64,000 nt of DNA from CAYQUL01 sp964568925. Its GTDB lineage: Bacteria > Patescibacteriota > Microgenomatia > UBA8517. The stretch is from positions 59,493 through 123,492 of the forward strand of contig CAZMSJ010000002.1 of assembly GCA_964568925.1 (NCBI GenBank), in the 5' to 3' direction. The notes beneath the pieces are model-generated. The model saw only the letters and a program-made list of their open reading frames with translations, was not told where the DNA came from and did not search any database. Below are positions 27,801-36,057 of this stretch, piece after piece; position 1 is the first letter of the stretch, and each line of letters begins with the position of its first letter. Position numbers and translations under genes: made by a program.

Positions 27801-29067
27801 TATTCTTCACCTGAAGCGAGCAGTAACTTCTCAGACGTTTAGACACTCAATCATCAGTTTCGGTGGAACTGGAATCACCGGTATCCTGGGTGTCATTTTT
27901 TATGCATTTGTTGCTCGGACAATTGGTCCCGCAAACAATGGTATTTTTGCCGTTGCGGTGGCAACGATTGCACTGCTTTCTTCTGTCGCCAATATTGGTT
28001 TAGATACTGGTTTACTAAAATTTGTCAGTGAATTTAGTAGAAAAAATCCACAAAAAGCATATCGAGTGATGAAGTTGACGCTTGAGATGAAATTATTAAT
28101 TTGGACCTGTTTACTGTTCGTCGGTTGGTTTGCAATGCCATTTGTCGTTGATGTTTTGTTTGCAAAACCTGAACTTGTAATGCCACTTCGTATTTCATTA
28201 CTTGGAGTCGGTACAACGCTTCTTTCCTCATATGCCACAACGCTATACCAAGCTTATTCTCGATTCTTCAGTTGGAGTATTATTAATGTTTCATCTAATG
28301 CATTACGACTTGTGATTGTTCTGCTTTTGATGAGTTTTGGGTTGCTGAACGCAAACACTGCTTTGCTTTCATATTCATTTGTCTTATTTATCGTTTTTGT
28401 TGTTGGTATCATTTCTTTTCCTCAGTTTCTCAAAGTAAAGAATGAATTTTCACTCTTTGGTGAATTTATGAACTTCAATAAATGGATTGCATTATTCACC
28501 GTGATTGCTGCCGTTGCCTCAAGAATTGATACCTATGTTGCTACCCATTTCTTGAGTCTTACTGATGTTGGGATTTATTCTGTTGGGGTAAGTCTTGTTA
28601 GTTTTGTGACACAAATCGTACTTGCCTTAGCAAGTGTCGTTGCACCTAAATTAACTCAAAAAAGCCATGTGGAGTTTCTTGTGTATTTTAAGAAGCTTCA
28701 GTTCTTTGTTCTTGCACTGGCGATTGGTGGTGTAATTGTTGGTATACCGCTTGGAGCAATCTTAATACCTATTATTTATGGAGCAGCCTATGCTCCAAGT
28801 ATTGTGCCTTTCTCAATCCTTCTTGTGGGTAACGCCTTGTTCTTAGTTGCTCTTCCAATCCATACGTCGGTTATTTATTACTTTGCTTATCCGCGATTGT
28901 TTGTATATGTAACAACATTTCGATTAATACTTACCGGTACCTTAGGGTTTGTCCTGATTCCCTCCCTTGGTGCAACAGGTGCTGCCTTAAGTGTACTAAT
29001 TGGAAATATTTCAGATCTGACTATTCCAGCTATCTGGGTATATCGTAAGATACATACATGGAAATAA
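27790..29067 (+). CDS. Wzx-type polysaccharide flippase (MOP superfamily)
   Basis: Polytopic protein, 425 aa, with roughly twelve membrane segments and the N-terminal pattern of RfbX/Wzx transporters: 'GGTGITGILGVIFYAFVAR' followed by 'GPANNGIFAVAVA'. MOP flippases move undecaprenyl-pyrophosphate oligosaccharides across the membrane. It is the only obvious flippase in the window, so it is the natural exit step for the lipid-linked glycan built by the surrounding GT2/GT4 enzymes. It overlaps the preceding and following genes by 11 and 10 bases. Confidence 0.86.
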   Translation: MKNNILHLKRAVTSQTFRHSIISFGGTGITGILGVIFYAFVARTIGPANNGIFAVAVATIALLSSVANIGLDTGLLKFVSEFSRKNPQKAYRVMKLTLEMKLLIWTCLLFVGWFAMPFVVDVLFAKPELVMPLRISLLGVGTTLLSSYATTLYQAYSRFFSWSIINVSSNALRLVIVLLLMSFGLLNANTALLSYSFVLFIVFVVGIISFPQFLKVKNEFSLFGEFMNFNKWIALFTVIAAVASRIDTYVATHFLSLTDVGIYSVGVSLVSFVTQIVLALASVVAPKLTQKSHVEFLVYFKKLQFFVLALAIGGVIVGIPLGAILIPIIYGAAYAPSIVPFSILLVGNALFLVALPIHTSVIYYFAYPRLFVYVTTFRLILTGTLGFVLIPSLGATGAALSVLIGNISDLTIPAIWVYRKIHTWK

Positions 29068-29900
29068 CTGCTCACATATTAGTAAAAAACGAGTATCGCT
29101 TTATTTGGTACAGCGTAATGTCAGTACTTCCATTTGTAGATAAGGTAATGATCTGGGACACCGGAAGCACTGATGGAACTATTGAAATAATTAATGAAAT
29201 TTTATTGGTACCTGAAGCAAAGAGAAAAGTCACGTTCGTAAAACGGGATACTGCAATTTTTGATGAAGAAGTAATTCGTCAGGAGATGCTAGACCAAACA
29301 ACAACAGACTGGTTTCTTGTCGTAGATGGCGACGAGATCTGGTGGAATGAATCAATCAAGACAGTTGTTCGTTTTATCAAAGAAAATGGCAAAAAGTATG
29401 ACTCGATTGTTGTTCCGACTATTAATGTCATTGGAGATATATACCACTATCAAGAAGAAGCTGCCGGTAACTACACCCTTGCAGGGAGAACTGGGCACTT
29501 GGCAATTCGAGCTATATCTCGTTCCATCCCTGGTTTGAGATCACTTGGTAGACACGGTATTTGGGGTTGGGTTGATGAAAATGAGACACAAATTCAAGAT
29601 CGTGACCAATCAAGAATACACTTTATCGATGCTCCGTATTTACATACAACATTTCTTCCTCGTGGCGCGAATCGGAACTTTGATTCCGATGTTTTGAAGC
29701 GCTCATTTAAAAGAAAGTATGAGATAGGCATCGAGTTTTCCTCAGATTACTATTATCCAGAAGTCTTTTTCAAACCGCGACCGGAGATTGTTCCTAACGT
29801 ATGGGAACGGATGACTTCTGATTTTAAAATGCGAGCTCAAATTGAAACTCCATTAAAGAAGATTAAAAGAAGAGCATTGCCAAAGAAGATTGGATACTAA
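29058..29900 (+). CDS. GT2-like glycosyltransferase (short form)
   Basis: Protein of 280 aa with a GT-A core: 'MIWDTGSTDGT' near residue 32 and 'VVDGDEIWW' near residue 88, the metal-binding acidic motif in the form used by SPS-like GT2 proteins. No membrane segments are seen; the C-terminus is lysine/arginine rich and may contact lipid head groups. It overlaps the flippase gene by ten bases. It probably adds a sugar on the cytoplasmic face before flipping. Confidence 0.8.
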   Translation: MEITAHILVKNEYRFIWYSVMSVLPFVDKVMIWDTGSTDGTIEIINEILLVPEAKRKVTFVKRDTAIFDEEVIRQEMLDQTTTDWFLVVDGDEIWWNESIKTVVRFIKENGKKYDSIVVPTINVIGDIYHYQEEAAGNYTLAGRTGHLAIRAISRSIPGLRSLGRHGIWGWVDENETQIQDRDQSRIHFIDAPYLHTTFLPRGANRNFDSDVLKRSFKRKYEIGIEFSSDYYYPEVFFKPRPEIVPNVWERMTSDFKMRAQIETPLKKIKRRALPKKIGY

Positions 29901-29906
29901 TTACAA

Positions 29907-30740
29907 ATGAAGAAACAAATACATGAGAAGTGTTCGTTCTGTAACGGGACAGAATTTCGAACTCTTTTTAGCACCAATGGGCACCTCGTTATTGAGTGTG
30001 AAAATTGTCATTTGGTTAGAACTTCTCAATTTAAACTACCTTCATATTCGAAGTATCACCGAGACGAAGAATATCACTCAACTGAGCGATTGTTTCGGTT
30101 TATTTTTCAGAAACGTTTTTCTCTCATATCAAATGTGATTCATACACCAGGATCTGTTCTTGATATTGGTGCTGCAACGGGAGTTTTTCTTGATATTTTC
30201 AAAGAACATGGTTGGGAAACGTGGGGAGTTGAACCTTCTGACTCTGCAGAATTTGCTCGTGAGAAAGGTCACCAGATTGAAAATACAACGCTTGAAAAAT
30301 CATCACTAAAAAGAAAGTTTGACCTTATTATAGCCAATCATGTTCTTGAACACATTGAAGACCCTAAAACATTTATGCAAGAGATTAAAAAGAGACTCGT
30401 TCCTGGAGGATATGTATATATCGATGTACCAAATTTTGGAAGTTTGAGATCTCTTGCTATGAAGTCTCATTGGCCATATTTACTCGTTGATGAGCACGTA
30501 CACCATTTTACCCCCGAAACAATATCAGCTCTTTTAAATGATTCAGGATTTCATATTGAGTTTGTTAAAACTCGTTCAGGTCTTTTTGAAACTTCGAATC
30601 CATTTTCATATCTTTTAACTGAGTTACTTGATTTAAAGAAGAATTTTTTTACAGACATGTTCTCCCTTCCAGTTGACACGGTCGCTACTCTTTTGCAGAA
30701 GGGGGACAGTGTTGGCGTTCTCGCAAAAATAACAAAATGA
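29907..30740 (+). CDS. Zinc-ribbon class I methyltransferase
   Basis: Methyltransferase of 277 aa with an N-terminal zinc-ribbon-like CxxC...CxxC (C9, C12, C31, C34) before the SAM domain. Motif I is 'VLDIGAATGVFLD' near residue 82 and 'IANHVLEHI' near residue 142. This arrangement is common in sugar C- or O-methyltransferases of polysaccharide clusters (Methyltransf_23 type). The ATG is six bases after the previous stop; the 3' end overlaps the GT-C gene by ATGA. Confidence 0.83.
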   Translation: MKKQIHEKCSFCNGTEFRTLFSTNGHLVIECENCHLVRTSQFKLPSYSKYHRDEEYHSTERLFRFIFQKRFSLISNVIHTPGSVLDIGAATGVFLDIFKEHGWETWGVEPSDSAEFAREKGHQIENTTLEKSSLKRKFDLIIANHVLEHIEDPKTFMQEIKKRLVPGGYVYIDVPNFGSLRSLAMKSHWPYLLVDEHVHHFTPETISALLNDSGFHIEFVKTRSGLFETSNPFSYLLTELLDLKKNFFTDMFSLPVDTVATLLQKGDSVGVLAKITK

Positions 30741-32074
30741 AAAATCGATCTGTTTCTTTTCCTCTATTGCTCCTTGGAAGTGTAATTGCATTGCATTTGT
30801 TTTTGTTATTCAAAACTTCATTTACAGCCTGGCCAGAAATGTTTTCCTTTCCTTACTTATTCAATAATGGCTACCGTTTTTATTCAGATTTTGTACACCC
30901 GTATCCGCCAGTACTAACAATGGTACTTGCATCAGTCTTTTCTATTTTTGGATACAGTGTGTTGGCTTTGCGCCTTGTTACCTACTTTTTGATTGTGGTG
31001 GCAGATGTACTGGTATTTTTCATAGTATTAAGAACGTCAAAAGATCAGGTAACTGCTTTTCTTAGTCTTATCTTTTATCTTTTCGCTCAGACATTTCTAG
31101 AAGGCAACATGCTTTGGTTTGATACGGCACTCGTTGTTCCATTACTGTTTGCTTATTGGACACATGTATATGGTCGTAAAGGGAAATGGACTTCTTTAGT
31201 CATCGCTAGTTTAATAAAGCAAACAGCGCTTTTATATTCGCTCGCATATACTTCCCTTATTCTTATTCAAAAAAGAAAATTAGAAGTCCGAACTATGCTT
31301 CTTGTCTTTTTATTTGGCTGGGGAGGGCTTATCGTTTTCCTCCTTTTGACAAACTCATTTCATGATTTTTTCCTGTGGAATTTTTATTATCCGTTTACCC
31401 AATGGACACATTTTCCAGGATACGTTTCTTTTGCCTTAACGAAACGTGATTTGTTACTGGTTACTCTTGTGTCTGTTCCTGTTGTCATTGCCTTAATTAA
31501 AAAGAAATACTTTCCTGTCTTGTTGTATGTCGGTGCACTTATTAGTATCTATCCACGTTTTTCCTTTTTTCATATGCAGGTTGCTCTTTGTTTTGCAGCA
31601 ATCTGTATGGGAAGCACACCGCTTAAACGGATAGAAAAGGTTTTAGTAAGTGTTTTTGTGGCTTTGTTTATTATCTATCTATTGAAAGGTTCAGTTTCCT
31701 ATGGGAATATTCGTTTTTATTCTGAAAGTGACACAAACCTTTCATCTCAAATACAGACAGAAATTCCAGCTGGAAGCAGCGTCTATTTCTTAAATGTACC
31801 CTCCCAGCACTATGTACTGACAAATACTCTTCCACCAAAGCCTTGGCTAGATAATTACGGTTGGTATTACGAAATGCCTGGCCAAATGCAGCTGGCTAAT
31901 GAGTCTTTTACCGCAGAAAAACCTGACTATATTGTTCGACAGCAACCGCTCTCAGGTAACTGGTATGATTTGGGAACATATGAACCATCATTTTTTACAA
32001 ACCTGTTGTCCTCCTCCTATGTTGAGGTTAAAACAATAGATTCAGGGATTACAATTTGGAAGAAAAAAAAATGA
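30737..32074 (+). CDS. GT-C type membrane glycosyltransferase
   Basis: Polytopic protein, 445 aa, with about ten membrane segments. 'FYSDFVHPYPP' near residue 52 gives an Asp followed by the His-Pro-Tyr-Pro-Pro loop that GT39-like proteins have. The last ~95 residues are soluble and extracytoplasmic. Translational coupling by ATGA to the methyltransferase upstream and to the GT4 gene downstream. Substrate unknown; sugars on a polyprenyl phosphate carrier are the expected donors. Confidence 0.76.
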   Translation: MKNRSVSFPLLLLGSVIALHLFLLFKTSFTAWPEMFSFPYLFNNGYRFYSDFVHPYPPVLTMVLASVFSIFGYSVLALRLVTYFLIVVADVLVFFIVLRTSKDQVTAFLSLIFYLFAQTFLEGNMLWFDTALVVPLLFAYWTHVYGRKGKWTSLVIASLIKQTALLYSLAYTSLILIQKRKLEVRTMLLVFLFGWGGLIVFLLLTNSFHDFFLWNFYYPFTQWTHFPGYVSFALTKRDLLLVTLVSVPVVIALIKKKYFPVLLYVGALISIYPRFSFFHMQVALCFAAICMGSTPLKRIEKVLVSVFVALFIIYLLKGSVSYGNIRFYSESDTNLSSQIQTEIPAGSSVYFLNVPSQHYVLTNTLPPKPWLDNYGWYYEMPGQMQLANESFTAEKPDYIVRQQPLSGNWYDLGTYEPSFFTNLLSSSYVEVKTIDSGITIWKKKK

Positions 32075-33084
32075 AAATAGCCTTTCTTAACATTTATCAG
32101 TCTGACGTATCTCGAGGTGCAGAAGTTTTTGCCACTGAAGTTAGTAAACGTCTACAAAAAAATCATCAAGTAACAATTATTTCTGGACATAAGAAGGCTC
32201 AGACTAGGTGGCCAATTCTGTGGCGCACATACCTTGATCTGGATGGACTTTCAATCATGTTGTTTACCTTGCAGCATGTAATTACCCTCTTTACGGGCAA
32301 TTACGATATTGTTATCCCGATGAACGGTGGTTGGCAGTCTGCAATTGTCCGTTTATTTACCTGGGTTACTGGCAAAAAGATGATTATTGTTGGTCAATCA
32401 GGCATTGGGTGGGATGATCGAATTAATTTACTCTGTTCTCCTGATTACTTTGTTGGTATTTCATCAGAAGCAACTAAATGGGCAAAAAAAGTGTGTCCGT
32501 GGGTTCGATCAACCTACATACCAAATGGAGTTGATACTACGCTCTTTACTCGAGTTGGTAAAACGTTTCGACATCGGCTAACGAAGCCAGTTGTGTTGTG
32601 TGTTGCCGCACTTACTGAGTCTAAACAGATTGAGAAAACGATTGAGGCGATGGTACATGTGCCGCATGCATCGCTTCTGATTGTTGGGGTGGGACACTTA
32701 AAAGAGCGGCTTCATTCACTTGGAGTACAAAAGTTACATGATCGTTTTATGATTATGTCGGCTCCTCACACTGAAATGCCTGAGATTTATCGTTCAGCTG
32801 ACTGTTTTACACTGTGCTCTGTTTACTCTGAGGCGTTTGGAAATGTCTATGTTGAAGCACTCGCATCAAACCTACCAGTTGTTGCGACAAACGATGATAA
32901 AAGAAAGGAAATCATTGGAGAAGCTGGGTTATTTGTTAATCCTGATGATACCGCTGAATATGCAACTGCGATCACTACGTGTCTTTCCCGTAGGTGGGGA
33001 ATTACACCAGAAAAACAGTCACGAATGTTTGATTGGAGTATCATATCATCATCTTACGATCGATTATTTACCTCTCTCGTATGA
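32071..33084 (+). CDS. GT4 family glycosyltransferase
   Basis: Retaining GT-B enzyme, 337 aa from the ATG at 32071 (the reading from 32056 adds five unsupported residues). The C-terminal donor domain shows 'VLCVAALTESKQIEKTIEA' near residue 178 and 'SEAFGNVYVEAL' near residue 254, the E-x7-E motif of GT4 enzymes. The N-terminal domain opens with the acceptor-side strand 'IAFLNIY'. It has ATGA overlaps on both sides. Likely a cytoplasmic glycan-chain enzyme. Confidence 0.86.
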   Translation: MKIAFLNIYQSDVSRGAEVFATEVSKRLQKNHQVTIISGHKKAQTRWPILWRTYLDLDGLSIMLFTLQHVITLFTGNYDIVIPMNGGWQSAIVRLFTWVTGKKMIIVGQSGIGWDDRINLLCSPDYFVGISSEATKWAKKVCPWVRSTYIPNGVDTTLFTRVGKTFRHRLTKPVVLCVAALTESKQIEKTIEAMVHVPHASLLIVGVGHLKERLHSLGVQKLHDRFMIMSAPHTEMPEIYRSADCFTLCSVYSEAFGNVYVEALASNLPVVATNDDKRKEIIGEAGLFVNPDDTAEYATAITTCLSRRWGITPEKQSRMFDWSIISSSYDRLFTSLV

Positions 33085-33920
33085 AACTATCAATAATCAT
33101 TCCAACGTTTAATGAATCAGCTGTTATTGCAGACTGTTTGCATTCACTCCTCGCACAAGATTACAAATCTTTTGAAATTATTGTTGTAGACGATGGATCT
33201 ACAGACAACACTGAGCAGATTGTAACTGATATCTCCAAAGAAACAAAACTACTTACTGTACTCAAACAAAAACACTTAGGAGCTGGTAGTGCACGAAACC
33301 TTGGAGGAAAACACGCGACGGGGGATATCCTTGTGTTTGTAGATGCTGATATGACTTTTGATAGCGGCTTCTTACGCGAGCTGGTTGTACCTATCACGAA
33401 GGAAAATGTGGTCGGTACATTTAGCAAAAATGAACGTGTGTCTAATTGGGATAATGTGTGGTCCAGGTGTTGGAATTGGAACCTTTCACTCCCTGATCGA
33501 AAGCGCTTGCCTGATACCTATCCCGATCATCAAAAGGTATTTCGGGCGATTAAAAAAAGTGTTTTTACTTCGGTCAATGGATTTACAGCTGGGGGATACA
33601 CAGATGACTGGTCACTTTCTGAAAAACTTCAAGTGGAAGCAGTAAACGCACCAAATGCTCTTTTTTTTCATCATAACCCAGACACCCTCTCTGAAGTCTT
33701 TACTCAGTCGCGTTGGTCTGCAAAACGACCATATAAGTTGGGAAGTATTGGGTTTGTAGTAGCATTATTCCGTGTTAACATCGTTTTCTCATTAATTGTT
33801 GGTCTTTTTAAGGCTATACTTCACAAAGATATACGATTTGTTTTGTTTAAAATCGTTTATGATCTCGGTCAAACAATCGGTATCATTCAATTTTATGCCA
33901 CGAAAAAAGGTACAAAGTAA
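33081..33920 (+). CDS. GT2 family glycosyltransferase
   Basis: GT2 enzyme, 279 aa from the ATG at 33081; the longer reading from 33033 lies inside the GT4 gene and is rejected. 'VVDDGSTDNT' is near residue 36, 'VDADMTFD' (DxD) near residue 86 and 'YTDDWSLSEKL' near residue 173. A C-terminal hydrophobic segment (about residues 225-245) suggests membrane association. Coupled by ATGA upstream and overlapping the next gene by 26 bases. Confidence 0.87.
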   Translation: MKLSIIIPTFNESAVIADCLHSLLAQDYKSFEIIVVDDGSTDNTEQIVTDISKETKLLTVLKQKHLGAGSARNLGGKHATGDILVFVDADMTFDSGFLRELVVPITKENVVGTFSKNERVSNWDNVWSRCWNWNLSLPDRKRLPDTYPDHQKVFRAIKKSVFTSVNGFTAGGYTDDWSLSEKLQVEAVNAPNALFFHHNPDTLSEVFTQSRWSAKRPYKLGSIGFVVALFRVNIVFSLIVGLFKAILHKDIRFVLFKIVYDLGQTIGIIQFYATKKGTK

Positions 33921-35319
33921 AATCACAAAGGAGGATCGAAGCAAAGTCGTTGATCCTATTTATGCAGTTCTAGTGTTATCTGGGCTTCTTCGTATCTTTG
34001 CTATTAATCAGTCACTCTGGCTTGATGAGGCAACGACAGCACTTACAACAAAGCTATCGTATTTTGATATCTTTACCCAGTTCACTCCAAAAGATTTTCA
34101 CCCCCCTCTCTACTACTTTCTGATGAAGTTTATTACGAGTTTTAGTGGCAATTCTGAAATTGCGCTTCGTCTGCCATCTGTTCTTGCTGGTATTGCAACC
34201 GTTTTTGTAATCTACCTAATCGGTAAGAAACTCTTTACCAAGCAAATTGGAATTGTAGCTGCACTTCTTCTTGCAACATCTCCACTTCATATCTATTACT
34301 CTCAAGAAGCCCGGATGTATTCTATTACTGCACTTCTTGTTTCCCTTGTTGTCTATTTCTGGATTCGAGCAACTGTCGATAGGAACCGAAAATGGTGGGT
34401 ATTGTTTGCTCTCTGTATTCTTTTAACTGTCGGGTTTGATTATCTCGCCGGTGTTATTCTTCTGCCACTCTTTATACTTTCAGTTCGGAACAAATCTCAG
34501 TTAAAAGCATTCCTTGTTTCACTTATTCCACTTATCTTGGCAGGACTTGTGTATTCTCCGGTGCTCATCTCCCAACTTTCTTCTGGACTACAAGTTCAAG
34601 GTAATGCAAATGGTTGGTGGAATATTCTCGGCGTTACTAATCTGAAAAATCTACTACTTGTACCTGTAAAGTTTTTGATAGGAAGGATTAGTTTTACAAA
34701 CAAATATCTTTATGCTGGTTTGGTAAGTATCTTTTTCCTTACAGTTGGTTATCTTTCAATGAAAGCACGGGGAATAAAATACAGTAACACGATATTTTTG
34801 TGGCTCTTGTGGCCAGTAATTGTCCTGGCACTTGTTGGTTTATTCGTACCGGTATTTGTTTATTTTAGAATTCTTTTCTGTTTACCTGCACTCTATCTTG
34901 TCTGCTCAGTTGGTTTGTTTCGTATTAAAGAAGATCTCTTTCTCCCATTCCTTTCATTGTTACTCGTGGGTAACCTCTTTTTCTCGTATCTCTATCTATC
35001 AAATGTGAGCTTTCAGCGTGAGGATTGGAAATCACTTTCAGAAACAATTACAAATGAATCGAAAGATGGCAGTGCCATTACTGTTTTTGTTCAAAATGCT
35101 CAAATGGAGGCATATCACTATTACCAAAAGAATGTGCCCGCAACCTATGGTGCTGTATTTGAAGGCAAGGAGGACACTGTTTGGTTAATGAGATATGTTT
35201 ATGATGTTTTCGATCCAAGTGACTCAGTGCGAGAAAAAGTTGAAGGACTGGGTTACAAAAAGGTGGAAGAAAAGAGCTTCAATGGTGTTGTCGTTTGGAA
35301 GTACAAAAAGTCAAAATAG
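33895..35319 (+). CDS. GT39-like dolichyl-phosphate-mannose-type glycosyltransferase
   Basis: The clearest GT39-family member of the window, 474 aa from the ATG at 33895. 'SLWLDEATTA' near residue 36 has the catalytic Asp-Glu, and 'DFHPPLYYFLMKF' near residue 60 is the conserved second loop. About eleven membrane segments follow, with a ~100-residue soluble C-terminus. 'SQEARMY' near residue 142 matches the PMT_2 pattern. It is the last gene of the run that starts at 25118; no terminator is visible before the next promoter at 35320. Confidence 0.86.
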   Translation: MPRKKVQSKITKEDRSKVVDPIYAVLVLSGLLRIFAINQSLWLDEATTALTTKLSYFDIFTQFTPKDFHPPLYYFLMKFITSFSGNSEIALRLPSVLAGIATVFVIYLIGKKLFTKQIGIVAALLLATSPLHIYYSQEARMYSITALLVSLVVYFWIRATVDRNRKWWVLFALCILLTVGFDYLAGVILLPLFILSVRNKSQLKAFLVSLIPLILAGLVYSPVLISQLSSGLQVQGNANGWWNILGVTNLKNLLLVPVKFLIGRISFTNKYLYAGLVSIFFLTVGYLSMKARGIKYSNTIFLWLLWPVIVLALVGLFVPVFVYFRILFCLPALYLVCSVGLFRIKEDLFLPFLSLLLVGNLFFSYLYLSNVSFQREDWKSLSETITNESKDGSAITVFVQNAQMEAYHYYQKNVPATYGAVFEGKEDTVWLMRYVYDVFDPSDSVREKVEGLGYKKVEEKSFNGVVVWKYKKSK

Positions 35320-35348
35320 TTGATTGAAACCTATTTGTAACTTATAAT
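35320..35348 (+). promoter_or_regulatory. Sigma-70 type promoter (TTGATT, 17 bases, TATAAT) for 35380
   Basis: TTGATT (35320-35325) and TATAAT (35343-35348) are separated by 17 bases. The predicted transcript would have a leader of about 25 bases, which contains the Shine-Dalgarno AGGAG at 35369. This differs from the leaderless signals of most genes in the locus. Confidence 0.65.
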
Positions 35349-35368
35349 ACTTTGTCTGGCTATAGTTT

Positions 35369-35373
35369 AGGAG
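35369..35373 (+). promoter_or_regulatory. Shine-Dalgarno AGGAG of 35380
   Basis: AGGAG lies six bases before the ATG at 35380. It is one of only a few clear ribosome-binding sites in the window and fixes the start. Confidence 0.7.
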
Positions 35374-35379
35374 TCTACA

Positions 35380-35769
35380 ATGACAACTCTTGTATTTGGA
35401 ATCCTTTCAATGGTGTTGGCCATCGTTTTGGCTTATACCCTACCGAACTCTGAAGCATCAACCTTCGTTGAGGTACTGCTTCTCATACTTGCTGGTGTTT
35501 TATTGACCAATACATTCGATCGATTCTACTTTCTCTCCAAAAAAGGGAAAGAAGTTCAAGCTCAAAAAGACCCAGAATCGGTCTCGTATGCGAGTCATAA
35601 TCTCGTTTCTCATATGAAGAGCGCTGGCAGGACTGATGCCGAAATCTCTCAAAAAATTGTTGATTTAAGCAACAAGAAATATGTATATTTTGGTCCCTGG
35701 GATTTTCACCAGGGACCACTTTTGTGCCTGTGTAGTTTGACTTACCTCATAATTATTTATATAATCTGA
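35380..35769 (+). CDS. Small membrane protein of unknown function, 3' end doubtful
   Basis: An ORF of 129 codons with two N-terminal hydrophobic segments (about residues 2-20 and 28-46) and a charged cytoplasmic part. It has its own promoter and Shine-Dalgarno. The 3' end is odd: a terminator-like hairpin (35691-35718) and then the promoter of the next gene (35737-35765) both lie inside the frame, and the last ~25 residues look like chance translation. If one A were dropped from the A6 run at 35651-35656, the frame would stop at 35666-35668, just before the hairpin, giving a protein of about 95 residues. Sequencing error, slippage or a genuine extended ORF are all possible. Family not recognised. 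Confidence 0.6.
   Translation: MTTLVFGILSMVLAIVLAYTLPNSEASTFVEVLLLILAGVLLTNTFDRFYFLSKKGKEVQAQKDPESVSYASHNLVSHMKSAGRTDAEISQKIVDLSNKKYVYFGPWDFHQGPLLCLCSLTYLIIIYII
35691..35718 (+). terminator. Terminator-like hairpin inside ORF 35380-35769
   Basis: Perfect ten-base inverted repeat (TGGTCCCTGG at 35691-35700, CCAGGGACCA at 35709-35718) with an eight-base loop, followed by CTTTTG. The T tract is short, so termination strength is uncertain, but the GC-rich stem stands out in AT-rich DNA. Confidence 0.55.
35737..35765 (+). promoter_or_regulatory. Sigma-70 type promoter (TTGACT, 17 bases, TATAAT) for 35804
   Basis: TTGACT (35737-35742) and TATAAT (35760-35765) at the ideal 17-base spacing. The start would fall near 35772, giving a leader of about 30 bases with AAAGGA (35793-35798) as Shine-Dalgarno. 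It begins right after the hairpin at 35691-35718. Confidence 0.65.
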
Positions 35770-35803
35770 CTCTCGTTATTAAGTTTCCGTTGAAAGGAAC
35801 ATC

Positions 35804-35983
35804 ATGTTTTCCAAATTACTCGTTTTGGTCGTTGTGCTAATTGCCCTCGTCCGCGGAATGATTATGCTGCCGGCTTCCTACAAGGAACGCGCAATGTCAT
35901 ACCTGAAGGCCAAGGCCATTTCAACCAAAAAATCAGTCATGAACTTCCGGCCCTACACGGTCAGTTTTAAAGTGATTGATTAA
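35804..35983 (+). CDS. 59-aa basic protein with N-terminal membrane helix
   Basis: Small ORF of 59 codons plus stop. A hydrophobic segment at residues ~4-20 (signal anchor) is followed by a lysine/arginine-rich stretch and a short C-terminus 'YTVSFKVID'. It has a near-consensus promoter, the Shine-Dalgarno AAAGGA five bases upstream and a strong terminator at 36012, so it is a stand-alone transcription unit. By hand count it is about 45% GC overall and about 52% over its central 120 bases, richer than its neighbours, with codons such as CGC, GCC and CCG that they use rarely. The family is not recognised; recent acquisition or selection for high expression could explain the composition. Confidence 0.68.
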   Translation: MFSKLLVLVVVLIALVRGMIMLPASYKERAMSYLKAKAISTKKSVMNFRPYTVSFKVID

Positions 35984-36011
35984 GTTCCTACTTTGGGGTT
36001 AAGCCTCTCTC

Positions 36012-36038
36012 GCCTCTGGACATGTCCAGAGGCTTTTT
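36012..36038 (+). terminator. Rho-independent terminator after 35804
   Basis: A 22-base perfect palindrome (GCCTCTGGACA and its complement, 36012-36033) followed by TTTTT. It isolates the small gene from the glycosyltransferase array that restarts at 36058. Confidence 0.85.
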
Positions 36039-36045
36039 AATGCGC

Positions 36046-36051
36046 TACAAT
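36046..36051 (+). promoter_or_regulatory. -10 box TACAAT, leaderless start of 36058
   Basis: TACAAT ends six bases before the ATG at 36058 and lies just after the terminator palindrome. It probably drives the long plus-strand run 36058-49123 as a leaderless transcript. Confidence 0.55.
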
Positions 36052-36057
36052 TGTCAA

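Noticed and set aside
36022..36057. Upstream start for the GT4 gene at 36058
   Set aside because: The extension would be translated from the terminator palindrome and the -10 box.
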